Origin: Botrytis cinerea B05.10 | Lineage: Eukaryota; Ascomycota; Leotiomycetes; Helotiales; Sclerotiniaceae | DNA length: 64,000 nucleotides | NCBI RefSeq assembly: GCF_000143535.2 | Contig: NC_037313.1 | Span: 875,501-939,500 of the forward strand | Direction: 5' to 3' | Shown: piece by piece, positions 1 through 10,790 of the stretch | Position numbering within the stretch: the stretch's first letter is position 1 | How the letters are laid out: each line of letters starts with the position of its first letter | Notes under the pieces: model-generated | Told to the model about the DNA's origin: nothing | Seen by the model: the letters and a program-made list of their open reading frames with translations, nothing else | Databases searched by the model: none | Made by a program: the position numbers and the translations under genes

Positions 1-1
1 G

Positions 2-1462
2 ACTTGGGCCCTATTTAGTGCTTGGGAGCTTTGTAAAATTGCTAAGGAGAAAGGTGCACCAGGGTATGGAACAAAGGATGCGATGATCAAATGGCTTGAG
101 ACTGGAATTCTTGAGTATGAAGATATGCACTTTGAGTCGCTTAGAGAACAGTGTTGGAAGCGTTTGGTACCTCAATACAGTAATGATGATAAGGCAGCTT
201 TGATAGAAAGGCTTAGAATTCTGGATAAACATCTCAAGGATAGCGGGGAGAGACCTGCACGGGAGGCTGGTGAAGCTATCGATGCCGAAAATGTTGATGA
301 AGGCAGTGCTGAGCAGGACAACGAAATTGTTCCGATTACAGAGCCATCAAGAATTGGCTCTGTGTCTAGTGACTCGATATATGCCAAGAAAGACGATAGT
401 ATGCTCCGAGTTTTACTACGAGATCGACACCTTCAAATCTCCGGTACACGGGAAGAAATGATTCATCGCTTAGAAACTTCTCCATACAATTACGAATCTT
501 ACACTTCCGAAGAGCTTTCCCTCATACTCAAAGATCGCCGCCTTACCAATGCGAGTCAGGGAAGCAAAGAAATAAAAATCGAACGACTCAAAAATAGCGA
601 CGAGGCTTTCTATGATTCCAGTAAATTCGAAGACACGCAGTTGTATGTGGAATTGAGCGTTGGAGCGCGACTTATCAGAGATAAGGAACACGCATTAAAG
701 GCCTTGTCTGATCCAAACACATCGTATGAGGACTTAGACTCCGGCGCTCTTCGGGAGCTTGCAAATGCTTTGGGTTTATCTCGAAACAGCGGAAATAAAA
801 CTGTGATTAAGCAACTCCAGGCGAATGATCAGAAATCGAAATTAGAGGGGAAAGATAATACCACTATGCGTGATGCTATCAATAAATTGACCGCGTCTCT
901 AAAAACCAGCAGAGATGAGTACAACAAAGCGGAGAAAGATTTAGAGAGAAGCATAGGGCATCCTGTTCTCGGTGGAGAAATGGCAATGAAGCAATATAGT
1001 GCAGTGATAAATCGTGACCATGAAATAGTCAACAGTTATCAGCCAATTCACAAATCAGGGCCCTTCTGCGACTATGATTGGAAAGACTCCCTCTGGGCTG
1101 GAAGGAGCGAGAGAGAACTAAGTGACATGTGCCGGAGACAGGGTATGGAGGGTTCGGGTACCAAGGCTACTTACATCAAATGGCTTGAGACAGGGTCGGT
1201 AGAGTATGAAGATTTATCAGGGACGAGTCTTGAGAGAATGCGTAGCAAACGTGGGATAAAAGTTAAGTCGGGGACGAAAAGACTTGATTTGGTGATGAAG
1301 CTTAAAGAAACTGATGAGAAAGAGAGGGACTATCAATATTTGGGGATTATGGCACTGAAGAAGATGTGTAAGGAGCGTGGCATGACGACTAAGAGTAATG
1401 AAACAAAACAGGACTTGATAACACGGCTTAGAGTAGCTGACGAGAATACCGGGCGGGCATAG
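2..1462 (+). CDS. SAP-repeat protein, 5' end cut off by window
   Basis: The frame is open from base 2 without a start, so the gene runs off the left edge; the first internal ATG is at base 83. The visible part is about 487 residues and ends at TAG 1460-1462. It is built from SAP/LEM-like helix-turn-helix modules of about 35 residues, each reading roughly 'L..LC+++G....GtK.dlI.+L'. Clear copies lie near bases 20-112, 394-480, 505-595, 745-830, 1100-1195, 1225-1320 and 1345-1440. The first pair resembles the pair at 1100-1320, both carrying 'IKWLETG..EYED', which suggests internal duplication. SAP modules usually bind DNA or nucleic acid in the nucleus; here that role is inferred. No other domain is visible. 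No intron is needed in the visible part. Confidence 0.75.
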   Translation, partial: TWALFSAWELCKIAKEKGAPGYGTKDAMIKWLETGILEYEDMHFESLREQCWKRLVPQYSNDDKAALIERLRILDKHLKDSGERPAREAGEAIDAENVDEGSAEQDNEIVPITEPSRIGSVSSDSIYAKKDDSMLRVLLRDRHLQISGTREEMIHRLETSPYNYESYTSEELSLILKDRRLTNASQGSKEIKIERLKNSDEAFYDSSKFEDTQLYVELSVGARLIRDKEHALKALSDPNTSYEDLDSGALRELANALGLSRNSGNKTVIKQLQANDQKSKLEGKDNTTMRDAINKLTASLKTSRDEYNKAEKDLERSIGHPVLGGEMAMKQYSAVINRDHEIVNSYQPIHKSGPFCDYDWKDSLWAGRSERELSDMCRRQGMEGSGTKATYIKWLETGSVEYEDLSGTSLERMRSKRGIKVKSGTKRLDLVMKLKETDEKERDYQYLGIMALKKMCKERGMTTKSNETKQDLITRLRVADENTGRA

Positions 1463-2512
1463 AAGCTAGATTGAAGAGGGCGTTTCATGATACTAGCAGC
1501 GATAACTTTGTTCCTTAAAGCCTCGACGTTTTTTTTTTTTTTTGCAAGCTCATTGCTCCTCATTATCATTCTTGCACTTGTATTTCTCTTTCGTTGTTCG
1601 TTGTCATCGACGGTCTACTCTGTAAATATCAAGCATAGCATAGCATTGATATCCACGATGAACAAAGGGCGCAACATGCTTGGCGAACATCCTCACATCT
1701 ATTCGAACGAGTTCGAGATTGCCATTTCGAGTTGTTTCCCAGTATACTATTCGGGGCTCTAAAACCAGATGCTCGCTTCTTGCTATGGAATGGATAGTTC
1801 TTCATATCAAATTAGATTCAGCACAACTACCTCGCTACTTGTGTAGATAAGGGCTTTCCGTCAACGATGGTAAAGGCTGCAGCCAATATTTGAGAATTTC
1901 GGGGTATTTGCAACGTCTTAAGAACAAGGGAAGGGTTCTGAACTTCATCGCCGAGGAAAAAATGGTTAAGTTTAAGAACGGGACTGTTGAGGAAATTGAA
2001 GGTTCTTGAACTATTGTATATTGTTGAAATTGATTGGCCGGTGACCCTTTCAAATGCACCGTCGCAATGTCTATGTAATCATCTTCGCCTCCTTTAGAAT
2101 GTAGCTAGTCAACGATTGATTGATATTTGGTTTAGACTCAATGTTGAACAACTTCAGACGGAATAAGACGCAACGAAGCAACGGAGTTCGGAATAAGCGA
2201 GTCAATCCCGATTCAGCCCCTGTAGAAGCCTATGCATCTTTACGCGAACTACCCTATCAGAGCTTTGTAATGTAGATTTGCACGCTGTAGCTCGCACCGT
2301 GTCTAGCATAATTCCAGGCTCTCCTCTATCACCATCATCAAAGCATACGTCACTAGTCAGCGCTAAACATCAGTCAAGAAATATATATTCATCTCGTAGT
2401 ACACACACAATGTAGGCAGCTGTTCAAATTTGAGGATTGATTGAGAAGACTCGGCACGTTAGCTTAACTCTCAATGGTACCTAAATTGATCTCCTAGCAG
2501 ATACCAGACAAA
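1463..2512. other. Intergenic, no gene seen
   Basis: The stretch has a T15 run near 1530 and no open frame with an ATG and recognisable content. It probably holds the 3' UTR of the SAP-repeat gene and the promoter of the amidohydrolase gene. Confidence 0.5.
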
Positions 2513-3982
2513 ATGACGAAGAAATATCCTACCCGAGGATCTACTCTGTTTGATTCTACATCGGTTTTAACATCACGACCAGCCACATCTGACTCTCCCA
2601 AGAGCACAAAATCAACACCCTCAAGCTCTTCTTTGTCTCCTAGCCATGAATACTGGATCCACACTACTACCCTTTTCAACAGTCGCACCAAAGCTTTCGA
2701 TAAAAACATTTCTCTTCAAGTAAACACAAAGACGGGTCTAATAACAAAAGTGAGCACGCGAGAAAACTCATCAGTTAATTCATTCGGAGATAATGATATC
2801 GATCTCCGAGGGAAAACCGTTCTACCAGGATTCGTAGACGCGCATACTCACATCTTCCTCCACCGTGTAGATGAGACTGGATCACCATATTTGAATCAAG
2901 AACGGGACGAATCTCTCATTTCCCGCACCATTCGTGCTACAACCAATTGTCGTCTAGCTCTGCTAGCCGGATATACCACGTATCGCGACCTCGGAACCGA
3001 AGGATGCTACAATGCTGATATTGGTGTTCGTGACTCCATCAATCGCGGTCTCATTCCTGGGCCGCGTTTGTTCGTCGCTACGGAACCTCTGGCGTCTAGT
3101 GGAAGCTATGAGATTCGCCAAGAGAATAAGTTGGGAGGAACAGAAACCCCGCGTTTGAGTGATCCTTGTGATGGGATTGAAGGATGTAGAGCAGGAGTGA
3201 GGAGAAGGATTGGAGCTGGGGCGGATGTCATTAAGATCTATGCTGAGTATCGAAGACGCGAATTGCGCTATCCAAAATCCAATTACAAAGGTTTGGAAGA
3301 TGTTCAATTTCCTCCATCTCGAAATCGAGGAGAAGATATTTTTGGCCCCAGAGAAAAATTGAGAAACCCAAATTCTCTTCTTTGGAGCCAGGAAGAAATG
3401 GATGTTATGGTAGCCGAAGCCAAACGCGCAGGTGTTCCGGTAGCAAGTCATGCTAGTTCAGAAGAAGCGGTAATAATGGCTGCTAAAGCGGGTGTTACGA
3501 GTATAGAGCATGGTCTCATGCCCAGTGAAAAAGCCTTAGAAGTGATGAAGAAAATGGGTACTATATATGTTCCTACACTATCCGTTGTAGAACTAGAGGC
3601 GAATGATGAGGGGAGATCAATTGCTGTTTGCAAAGAGCACGCCAAACGGGCTTGGCAAATGGGAGTAAAACTAGCCACAGGATGTGATACGGGGCCGTTC
3701 CCCCACGGAGAAAATGCGAGGGAGATGGAATTAATGATTCAAGCTGGAATCGATGTAGCTGATGTGCTCAGAGCTGCCACATTAGGAGGATGGGAAGCTT
3801 GTGGTGGGGAGTTGTGTGGGCAGGATTTTGGATGGTTGGGTGAGGACTGGATTGCAGATTTGGTCGCTTTAGATGGAGATTTGGAAAAAGATGGATTTGA
3901 AAAGGTTATTAGAAATGTCAGCTGTGTTATAAAGGATGGGAGAATGGTGGTAGCAGATGGGAAGATTGTTGGTTTTGTTTGA
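2513..3982 (+). CDS. Metal-dependent amidohydrolase (imidazolonepropionase/prolidase-like)
   Basis: Single-exon gene of 489 residues starting at ATG 2513. It shows the amidohydrolase-superfamily TIM-barrel signature: DAHTH (metal ligands His111 and His113), TYRDLGTEG at about 157-165, a candidate bridging Lys241 in VIKIYAEY, His313 in ASHASS, His333 in IEHG and Asp392 in GCDTG. The last segment carries the usual 'D.LRAAT.GGWE' helix and a C-terminal beta-sandwich strand. It should hydrolyse an amide or cyclic amide bond; the substrate cannot be read from sequence. The N-terminal 45 residues are Ser/Thr-rich and low complexity, and no signal peptide is seen, so it is probably cytosolic. It converges with the SMP-30-like gene, about 120 bp away. 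Confidence 0.9.
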   Translation: MTKKYPTRGSTLFDSTSVLTSRPATSDSPKSTKSTPSSSSLSPSHEYWIHTTTLFNSRTKAFDKNISLQVNTKTGLITKVSTRENSSVNSFGDNDIDLRGKTVLPGFVDAHTHIFLHRVDETGSPYLNQERDESLISRTIRATTNCRLALLAGYTTYRDLGTEGCYNADIGVRDSINRGLIPGPRLFVATEPLASSGSYEIRQENKLGGTETPRLSDPCDGIEGCRAGVRRRIGAGADVIKIYAEYRRRELRYPKSNYKGLEDVQFPPSRNRGEDIFGPREKLRNPNSLLWSQEEMDVMVAEAKRAGVPVASHASSEEAVIMAAKAGVTSIEHGLMPSEKALEVMKKMGTIYVPTLSVVELEANDEGRSIAVCKEHAKRAWQMGVKLATGCDTGPFPHGENAREMELMIQAGIDVADVLRAATLGGWEACGGELCGQDFGWLGEDWIADLVALDGDLEKDGFEKVIRNVSCVIKDGRMVVADGKIVGFV

Positions 3983-4100
3983 TCATCATCATCATTGATT
4001 TGATAACTATCTAATGAGCATAACATGACATATCAGGTAATAGTAGTTCTGTTATGCTCGTTCGAGTTATTGTTTACTAGTCGATACAACAACCTAGACA

Positions 4101-5309
4101 TCAAAGTACATAGCGATTTGGACTCACAACCACCTCTGCAAGTTTCACAGTCCACAACTTCCCACTTCCCTCCACAACCAAGACGTCGCCCGCCAAAGCG
4201 AAGTTTGCAATCTCAATACCCGGTTCTCCCACGGGATCGTCCAGAAAGAGCTCCGCATTGAACAACCCCAACACTTTTCCCACATTATTTCTCACTACAA
4301 TTCCTTCACCCTCAGCCGTCCATATTCTACTCTTATCATCTACGTGAATACCATCCGGGATTCCTTTTCTCGAGATTCCAATTAGTCTTTTATTGATAGG
4401 GAACGTGTCAGAATCGAGATCGAACTTATAAATAGCATTGGAGCCGGAATTGTATCCACCAGAATCGGTTGTTGTTATGGGTGTGGTATCGGTAATGTAG
4501 AGTATATTCATGGCAGCATCAACGTTAATACCATTAGGTACCAAGATATCTGCACGGGATATCACAGGAACAAGAGACTTTGTTGTGGGAGAGAAACGCC
4601 AGACGGCATCTGGGAGAACGGCTGATGGTCCACCATCGTAAAGCGAGGAGAGCGGGTCGTCGGTAAAGAACAGATAGGGAGTTCCATAATGATTTACCCA
4701 GGTGAGATCATTAGGTCCATTGAATGGGACACCGAAGTAGGAGTTTATGATGACTTCTGTGTAGCCTGTGGCTGGGTCGATAGCATAGATTGCAGGAGAA
4801 ATAGTGGCATTGCCATCACCAGCGAAATATACAAGATGATTGAAATAAGTCCCTCCATTGGGGTTTATTATGGGGATACTAGTAAATGGGGTGTGTATTT
4901 TGGAAGTGTTGAGGTTCAAAACCGAGATCGTCGTAGTGTCATCCACTGAAGAGCTTGTAAACCACACTTCATTGCGATCTGGTACCCATATACCGGCTTC
5001 GTTCGCGAACGAATTATTTCGCTGGGCAATAAGAGTGGCCGTGGGATTTAGACCTAGTAGTTTCAGGAATTCAGGATCGTAGGATATGAATGCGCTTGCC
5101 TTTGCGGAAGTGAGTAAGACTGATAAATTCGCATTGTTTGTTTGCGTATCGATAAAACTCTGACTGATATTGCCGTAATAATTAGGAAGTATTAAGTAGG
5201 TTGATTCTGGATCCATGGAGATAGTTGTGCTTAGTGAAATATTCAATGCTGCTTGCGCCACAACTAGAAAAATATATGCGCATACGATGACAGGTGTGTA
5301 ATTTGCCAT
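4101..5309 (-). CDS. Secreted SMP-30/gluconolactonase-like protein
   Basis: Single exon of 402 residues. The ATG at 5307-5309 is chosen; the frame extends 9 nt further upstream only to a GTG. The N-terminus has a hydrophobic segment (VIVCAYIFLVVAQA), a likely signal peptide. The body shows repeated six-bladed-propeller strands of the SMP-30/lactonase family: NGPNDLTW, PNGINVDAAMNILYITDT and IPDGIHVDDKSRIWTAEGEG, which carry the Asn/Asp metal-ligand positions. There are several N-glycosylation sequons in the first 120 residues. Family members hydrolyse sugar lactones or organophosphates using a divalent metal; here an extracellular lactonase is inferred and the substrate is unknown. Length is normal for fungal members of this family. 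Confidence 0.85.
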   Translation of the reverse strand: MANYTPVIVCAYIFLVVAQAALNISLSTTISMDPESTYLILPNYYGNISQSFIDTQTNNANLSVLLTSAKASAFISYDPEFLKLLGLNPTATLIAQRNNSFANEAGIWVPDRNEVWFTSSSVDDTTTISVLNLNTSKIHTPFTSIPIINPNGGTYFNHLVYFAGDGNATISPAIYAIDPATGYTEVIINSYFGVPFNGPNDLTWVNHYGTPYLFFTDDPLSSLYDGGPSAVLPDAVWRFSPTTKSLVPVISRADILVPNGINVDAAMNILYITDTTPITTTDSGGYNSGSNAIYKFDLDSDTFPINKRLIGISRKGIPDGIHVDDKSRIWTAEGEGIVVRNNVGKVLGLFNAELFLDDPVGEPGIEIANFALAGDVLVVEGSGKLWTVKLAEVVVSPNRYVL

Positions 5310-5900
5310 GGTGGTCACAATAATCCATATACAATTCCAATGAATGATTATGAATATCGAAAGTTGAACGACCAGCCTAATCTTTTACTGAGTGCCTAGT
5401 ACTTATATAACTTGATCGGGCTCAGTAGCTTTTGGCTTGTGCGAAACTACTTCCCAAAAGGGTATTGACCTCGTAGTCTGACATGATATCTGATATATGC
5501 CATGCACGATGCAGTTTGTAATTTTGACAAGCTTGTAGTAGTAGCATCATTTCGAGCTCAAACGCATCTTATCTCTCCATTTTACCATTCAGGGAAACTT
5601 TGTCCTTCAGTTTCCTCAAAATGTTTCCGAGTCAGACTATATGCGTTCGAAAGTGGATTGACTTGATCAGCTTTGCCTCTTCGTAAACCTCAACAACGAA
5701 ACACATTACGGAACTTTTACGTACCGCGTAAGTAAGGTCATGATCTTGAGTTCAAATTAGGTAGATTATATTCCAATATATTAGGACTGTAGCCTGAATA
5801 ATGGGCGCAATTGCCTAGCACTGGCCAGCCACGGAGGAAAAGAGCTCGTTTAAATAAAATAAAATTGTAAACAAAGACAACTAATAGTCTTCTAAGCAAT
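5310..5900. other. Intergenic between two minus-strand genes
   Basis: Promoter side of the SMP-30-like gene and 3' flank of the O-methyltransferase. I see no coding potential or repeat here. Confidence 0.5.
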
Positions 5901-6623
5901 TTATCTGACAACAGCCATCAAAAACCCATCCCAATTCTTCTCAGAAACGATTTGCATCACTACGCAATCGACTCTTTCATCCTTCCCAGCATTCTCGATT
6001 GCTGTTCTTGCACCTTCAACGTGAGGATCATCCAATCGATCTTCTCTAACTAGATCCCCCCTGCAGGCCATGTTATCCAGGAAGACCGCAGCTCCGGGAT
6101 AACTCATCTTGACTCCGTAATCAAAGTATGTCCAATTGTTGAGCTTGTCAGCATCAACAAATGTCAATCCGAATCTCTCTCTCTTTCCCTCTTCAATCTC
6201 CTTCAACAATCCAGGTAGTATATCCACCGCTGACCCTTCCAAAACCTCAACTCTATCACTCACTCCAGCGTGCTCAATATTTTCGCGGGCTACTTTTGCA
6301 TGCTTGGGGTCGAACTCCAGCGTGGTAATCTTACAGTCTGGATTTTCAGTAGCAATCCAAATCGATGCATATCCACCTAAAGTTCCAACTTCCAGCACGT
6401 GTTGAACTCTCATAGATTTTACTTGTAACGCGAGGAATTTCCCTTGTGCAGGAGACGAACTTATTGATGGGAGACCTTTATCCGAGGAATTTCGAAGAGC
6501 GTGAGCGAGAGTTTCATGATTTGGTTTTCGAGTGGAATGAAGTTTTGACATTGTGTATTCATCCACTGCTGCCCATCCAGGGTGTGGAGTGAATGAGGTA
6601 CGACGGCCCTGTGGAGGTGGCAT
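5901..6623 (-). CDS. SAM-dependent O-methyltransferase, family 3
   Basis: Single exon, 240 residues, ATG at 6621-6623. It has the caffeoyl-CoA/catechol O-methyltransferase fold signature: VLEVGTLGGYASIW at residues 76-89 (SAM-binding motif I), the acidic end of strand 2 in TTLEFD, and FVDADK at 156-160 with the metal-binding aspartates. A later FLDNMACRGDL matches the 'NvL..G.v' strand of the family. It should transfer a methyl group from SAM to a hydroxyl on a small phenolic or catechol-like molecule, probably in the cytosol. No biosynthetic cluster surrounds it. Length (about 240) is typical and no motif is missing. Confidence 0.9.
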   Translation of the reverse strand: MPPPQGRRTSFTPHPGWAAVDEYTMSKLHSTRKPNHETLAHALRNSSDKGLPSISSSPAQGKFLALQVKSMRVQHVLEVGTLGGYASIWIATENPDCKITTLEFDPKHAKVARENIEHAGVSDRVEVLEGSAVDILPGLLKEIEEGKRERFGLTFVDADKLNNWTYFDYGVKMSYPGAAVFLDNMACRGDLVREDRLDDPHVEGARTAIENAGKDERVDCVVMQIVSEKNWDGFLMAVVR

Positions 6624-8551
6624 ATTGGATCTTTGATTGGCGACTGGGTAATGTACTCAATAAATTGATTGTATTTCTTGCGTGCCGGAAGGTAGAATCA
6701 AATACATGAACGTAAAAAGACATTGCTGTCTTATGTATTCACGAAATAGCTCTTGAGTCATACTAAGCTCGCTGAAGCAATAGATAGCAGATAGTGGATA
6801 CATTGCGTGGTTGTCTGCGAGAGCTGAACTTCTATTGCATAACAGTTACTCTTTTCCAACGACTTACGTTTCCAATCAATATATCAAGTACCTGGGGTCA
6901 TAAAGATGACGTTCGAGGTGTTGAAAAGTGGATGTAGCGGTAGCGGCGTGGTAGCTCGGGACCGAGGGTGTCGTGTTTGATAAGATTAAGGTTATCGTCG
7001 ACGTCGCATGTATGTTCTTCCTCCATGCCCCTTTTTAAACATGTGATTTCTTTTGCGAAGAAAATTTTGGTCTACATTTCATTGCGGTCGAGGCAAGTCT
7101 CTCTCACACCGGCAAATGAATGGCATGAGTACTACCACAAATATCAAGATCCTGCTGTAACCAAAATTATGATGGTAGCAAACTTGGAAGTCAGAAAATC
7201 GTCACGTTTGAACTCGCGATGATTCTCCATCTGCCAATAGACAGAAACTCAAGTTCTCCTCTGAAGCTTCTTTCACTGCTTATCAAGCTCACAGACGTCC
7301 AGCCTATTTACTTACATCTCTCTAATCCTATCACGTGAGGTATTATCTTTTGACAGTCTTCACTATGATCATAGTTGAATCGTAGCATTCATAACATGGA
7401 CTGTTGAAGACAAAACTCAGTATCAGTATCACGAATGAAACATCGCAACATCTTTTTTTCCAAGTACATTTCAAGTTCAATGCAATGTTATTGTTGTTTG
7501 GTCATTTCTTTTACCATCGTGAATGTCAAGTCATCATCAAAATTGTATTATGAATTAGTCAAGTTTGGTCACAGTGAGTATGGAAGACCTTTCTTCAATG
7601 CACAATTGTGCCTGCCGTCTGTTGTTCCAATCGAAATATAATAGAATTGTTGCTGATTATACAGTGTATTCAATAACTAATCCGGACTACAATCCAATAA
7701 TGAAGATTCTCAAAACTCCAAACCAATTAGAATATTCAAATCATTTGAGATATCAAATTTGATTAAAATATAGAATCATTTTCAGATTTGTGATTACTTT
7801 TAGGTGTTCAAAACCTTATATTGTTGAATTGCAGTCCGGACTATTAGATACTCTATATCAATGTATGTGAACATGAATCATAGAAAGAGAGGACACATTT
7901 TTATCATTATGCAAGCGAGTTGATGCCTCGCATTTACACTTATAAGTCTTTATATTCAGCACCTACGTTTATCCTACAGACGCTGTGCTGTTGTGATAAT
8001 AGAACCAGGCCTAGAAATATCCCTCCATCTGAGATGATAGTCGATATAGGCTTATGAGCTGGCGGAGGAAGTTTACAAAACGACGGGTTGCCCTTGGCAA
8101 AAGAGAAAACCACTGTGTATCAAGCAATAGCGCATGAGTTGAATGCAATGATTTAGGGTAAAAGCTACTTAGCTTTCTAGCCTGCGAAACATAATCTGTA
8201 GATGTGGAGAATCTGGAATCTTCTCAGAAATCTAGTATGAGACTTTGGTGGCAAATGTTAAAAAGCAAACTATTTAGATTTATGTCATCTCAAGACACCT
8301 AGAATTAAGTCCAATCATTCCGATAAAAGATACACATCGAGTAACTCGCTTCTGGTATATTAAGGGCAGTGTCGAGGCAGTTTTGAGATATCTCATCCGT
8401 AGTGATTGATTTCGTACTAGATTCAAACTCGCACTGGCTTTTATCAATAGAGATTTAGATGGTTTCCAAAAATTGAATATCCATTCATAACTCATATATT
8501 ATCATCTAATAAGCCTACTGATTCTCATACATTCTCCTCTCCCAACCTCCA
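6624..8551. other. Long intergenic region with one MITE copy
   Basis: About 1.9 kb without a convincing gene. It holds MITE-like copy A (7665-7851). A 71-codon ATG-initiated frame at 8280-8495 (minus) has no recognisable feature, and other open frames here start at non-ATG codons. Confidence 0.5.
7665..7851 (-). mobile_element. MITE-like element, copy A
   Basis: A non-coding element of about 187 bp with imperfect terminal inverted repeats. Its reverse complement aligns over its full length with copies B and C, sharing the ends (consensus GTATCTAATAGTCCGGACTG), the segment CAATATAAGGTTTTGAA and the core ATATCTCAAATGATTTGAAT. The left terminus here is slightly rearranged. I could not identify a target-site duplication. 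The orientation is defined relative to copy B. Confidence 0.8.
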
Positions 8552-9682
8552 TTATCTCGCCCTGACACCCCCAGGAAAACTTCTCGCACTAAGCAAAACT
8601 CCCTTCACTCCTCGAATCTCCTTCTTAACCTTTGCAATTTCATCTTCTCCCTCCTTGTTTCCATTCCTATCGCCTCCATTTCCAAAACCTCCCGACCCGT
8701 AACTAAATGTAGGCGTTGAAAACACCAAGCCTTGTAAATATTCCTTCAACATAGACATTTTTGTTTCTAGCTCTTCACTTGTAGATGATTCGTAGGTTGA
8801 ATCCTCCAGCAAGGATGATAATGTACCTTGTAGAGTCGTGAGACGCGATGTCTGTATGGTTGTTGCTGTGGTCGCAGTATTCGCGTGGGATATTAGGGAG
8901 GGCGAACTGGGTGTTTGTAAAGGAGATGATGGGAGAGACGTCTGGACGCCAATATCGCGGTGGAAAAGCTCGGTGGGATCACTGGTCACGGAGCTAGCAT
9001 CGGAGTCGAGGTATTCGGATTGGAGAGATTTATGGTGGTGGTAGGTAGGGGGGATTTCAGAAACCGAATTCTCGAGTTTGTGGATTAATTTTTGAAGGTT
9101 ATTAAGAGTGGCCGATGATAGAGAGAGCCGGGATTCGGTAAGAGTGTTGAGCATAGGGCGTATTAAAAAGGTGTTTGTGCCATAAAGTAGAAAGCTGAGG
9201 GAGCCGAAAAGATACAGGGTTGTGAGGAGGCGGTGTTTGGTAATTAGAGGAGTAGCAGCAGATGGCTGAACCAAGAATTCAGGATATGTTATGATAGGAG
9301 CTTGTTCGCGAGGTATTTGCGCGTAGCTTGGTTGAGTAGATGGAGGTGAATGTCGTGTCAGCGATTGAGGTTGAGTCTTTGGATCTGGTGATTTGACCTC
9401 AGTGATAGATGTGTTTGTCGCTTCATTATTCCGCGATACACCAAGTAACTCTTGTATATCATCTCCGTCGAGACCTTTGCTTTCTAGAAAAGCAATCTTT
9501 TTATCCGTAGATGCATTCCTAACCTCGTCTTCCTCCAAGAACTTCCTGGCTTGTTCGAGTACTGCTGCCCGACTTGGTGGCTCAATAGCTGCGTCCTGCG
9601 GTTCACTGGACTGTTCTTCCTCGCCTCTACGTTGCCATGCAGGCACTCCCGGGGACTTGGGTTCGCTGTCGGAATCACTCAT
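8552..9682 (-). CDS. PEX14-like peroxin (Pex14/17, PEX33 type)
   Basis: Single exon, 376 residues, ATG at 9680-9682. Residues about 37-82 match the Pex14 N-terminal domain, including the Phe-containing helix with KKIAFLESKGL followed by a GDDIQELLG helix; this domain binds the WxxxF/Y motifs of the PTS1 receptor Pex5. A hydrophobic stretch at about 153-174 is a likely membrane segment, followed by a helical, possibly coiled region (LNNLQKLIHKLE) and a Ser/Thr-rich, Gly-rich tail. This domain order fits the docking-complex peroxins of filamentous fungi, acting at the peroxisomal membrane during matrix-protein import. The spacing and membrane segment are closer to the Pex14/17 (PEX33) type than to canonical Pex14; that subtype is my inference. 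Confidence 0.8.
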   Translation of the reverse strand: MSDSDSEPKSPGVPAWQRRGEEEQSSEPQDAAIEPPSRAAVLEQARKFLEEDEVRNASTDKKIAFLESKGLDGDDIQELLGVSRNNEATNTSITEVKSPDPKTQPQSLTRHSPPSTQPSYAQIPREQAPIITYPEFLVQPSAATPLITKHRLLTTLYLFGSLSFLLYGTNTFLIRPMLNTLTESRLSLSSATLNNLQKLIHKLENSVSEIPPTYHHHKSLQSEYLDSDASSVTSDPTELFHRDIGVQTSLPSSPLQTPSSPSLISHANTATTATTIQTSRLTTLQGTLSSLLEDSTYESSTSEELETKMSMLKEYLQGLVFSTPTFSYGSGGFGNGGDRNGNKEGEDEIAKVKKEIRGVKGVLLSARSFPGGVRAR

Positions 9683-10123
9683 TCTGTAATATTCTGCTTG
9701 GTGAAGAAGCCTCTAGATAATTAATGGGAGCTCTCGAGGCTCTGCATGTGTAGATTGTCGGTGTCAATATTTACCAGGCATTTGCATGTGCCTCGGCTGA
9801 TGACATAATCTAGCGGTAGTCCTAATTGGATCAAAATTTGTTGCGGTGACCGACATTGTCATTATGGAAGTATCAAAGCATCACCACGATTAAACTTCGA
9901 TAGTATCCAAATATCTTCCATACTGCTTCATCCTTCTAATACTGGGCATTACAATATCAGCCCTTTCCATCTAATACGACCCATCAAGCTTGGGTGTCTT
10001 TCTGAGCAACGGTCATTAATCTATGCAACAGTCCAACTCTAGAGTCTACATACATACCTCAACTTTCCACACTGCGAATAAGCATCAACACACTTGACGA
10101 AGTGGATATCAAAGATAATCAAA
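9683..10123. promoter_or_regulatory. Putative divergent promoter
   Basis: Lies between the PEX14-like gene (minus) and the small 10124 reading frame or INO80-subunit transcription unit (plus). I see no specific motif beyond CT-rich tracts. Confidence 0.35.
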
Positions 10124-10403
10124 ATGTCAGGAAGAGCCGAACGACCCAGTAAGCGCATACGAAAACTCAGCACTGATTCTGAGGGAGATGAGGAAATCGA
10201 TTGGACAGATCACCGTGGAAAAGTTGATAGGGCTGAGCCAGCCACCAACAAGAACGAGTAAGTCTTTGAAGCATCTCCAGATATTGAAATCCATTATTCT
10301 CACAATGGCTTGAATGCCCCTTTGCTCTTTGTACCGTGTTACCGCACGCAAATCTCCGTAATTAAGAGTTGTCTTTAACCGTCCACTCTATTCCCACTTT
10401 TGA
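10124..10403 (+). CDS. Possible small basic/acidic protein or upstream exon
   Basis: An ATG at 10124 opens a frame coding MSGRAERPSKRIRKLSTDSE followed by an acidic stretch. It runs into a textbook donor (GTAAGT, 10258-10263). An acceptor at 10365-10366 would join 10124-10257 to 10367-10403 and give a 56-residue protein; an alternative acceptor at 10407-10408 ends within six codons. The Arg/Lys-rich then acidic composition resembles nuclear proteins, but I recognise no family. It could instead be an alternative 5' exon or upstream ORF of the gene starting at 10791. Confidence 0.3.
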
Positions 10404-10790
10404 TTTAGCCCTCGTGTTTTTTTATGACAATCGTATCTTGCCATCGTCGTACAAACAAGGGGCATGATATGAGGCATCAAAGAATGAACCTTATTAGCTA
10501 TGTGGTTGGTCAATGGTGAAGAGGCAGGATTGGGCAGTTGTAGGAGCAGCGCGTTTATATGCAACGCGCCTGCTCACCTGTCATTCTCCGCTATTCTGTC
10601 TAATCAAGGCAGTGACCCGGAAGACCTTGCCATCTGATTCACCACCAATTGTGCTTAGATCACTCCACATCTTTCTACCGTATTATCAATAACCTCAAAA
10701 CAAATCATCGTGGATCAAGGAATCCCTCAATATTACCACATACCCCCTTCACTTTGTTCATCTTGTATTTGATTGCGGTGTAAGAACAAG

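Noticed and set aside
1487..1762. 91-codon hydrophobic frame after the SAP gene
   Set aside because: The Phe run comes from a poly-T tract and the rest lacks coding character; more likely 3' UTR.
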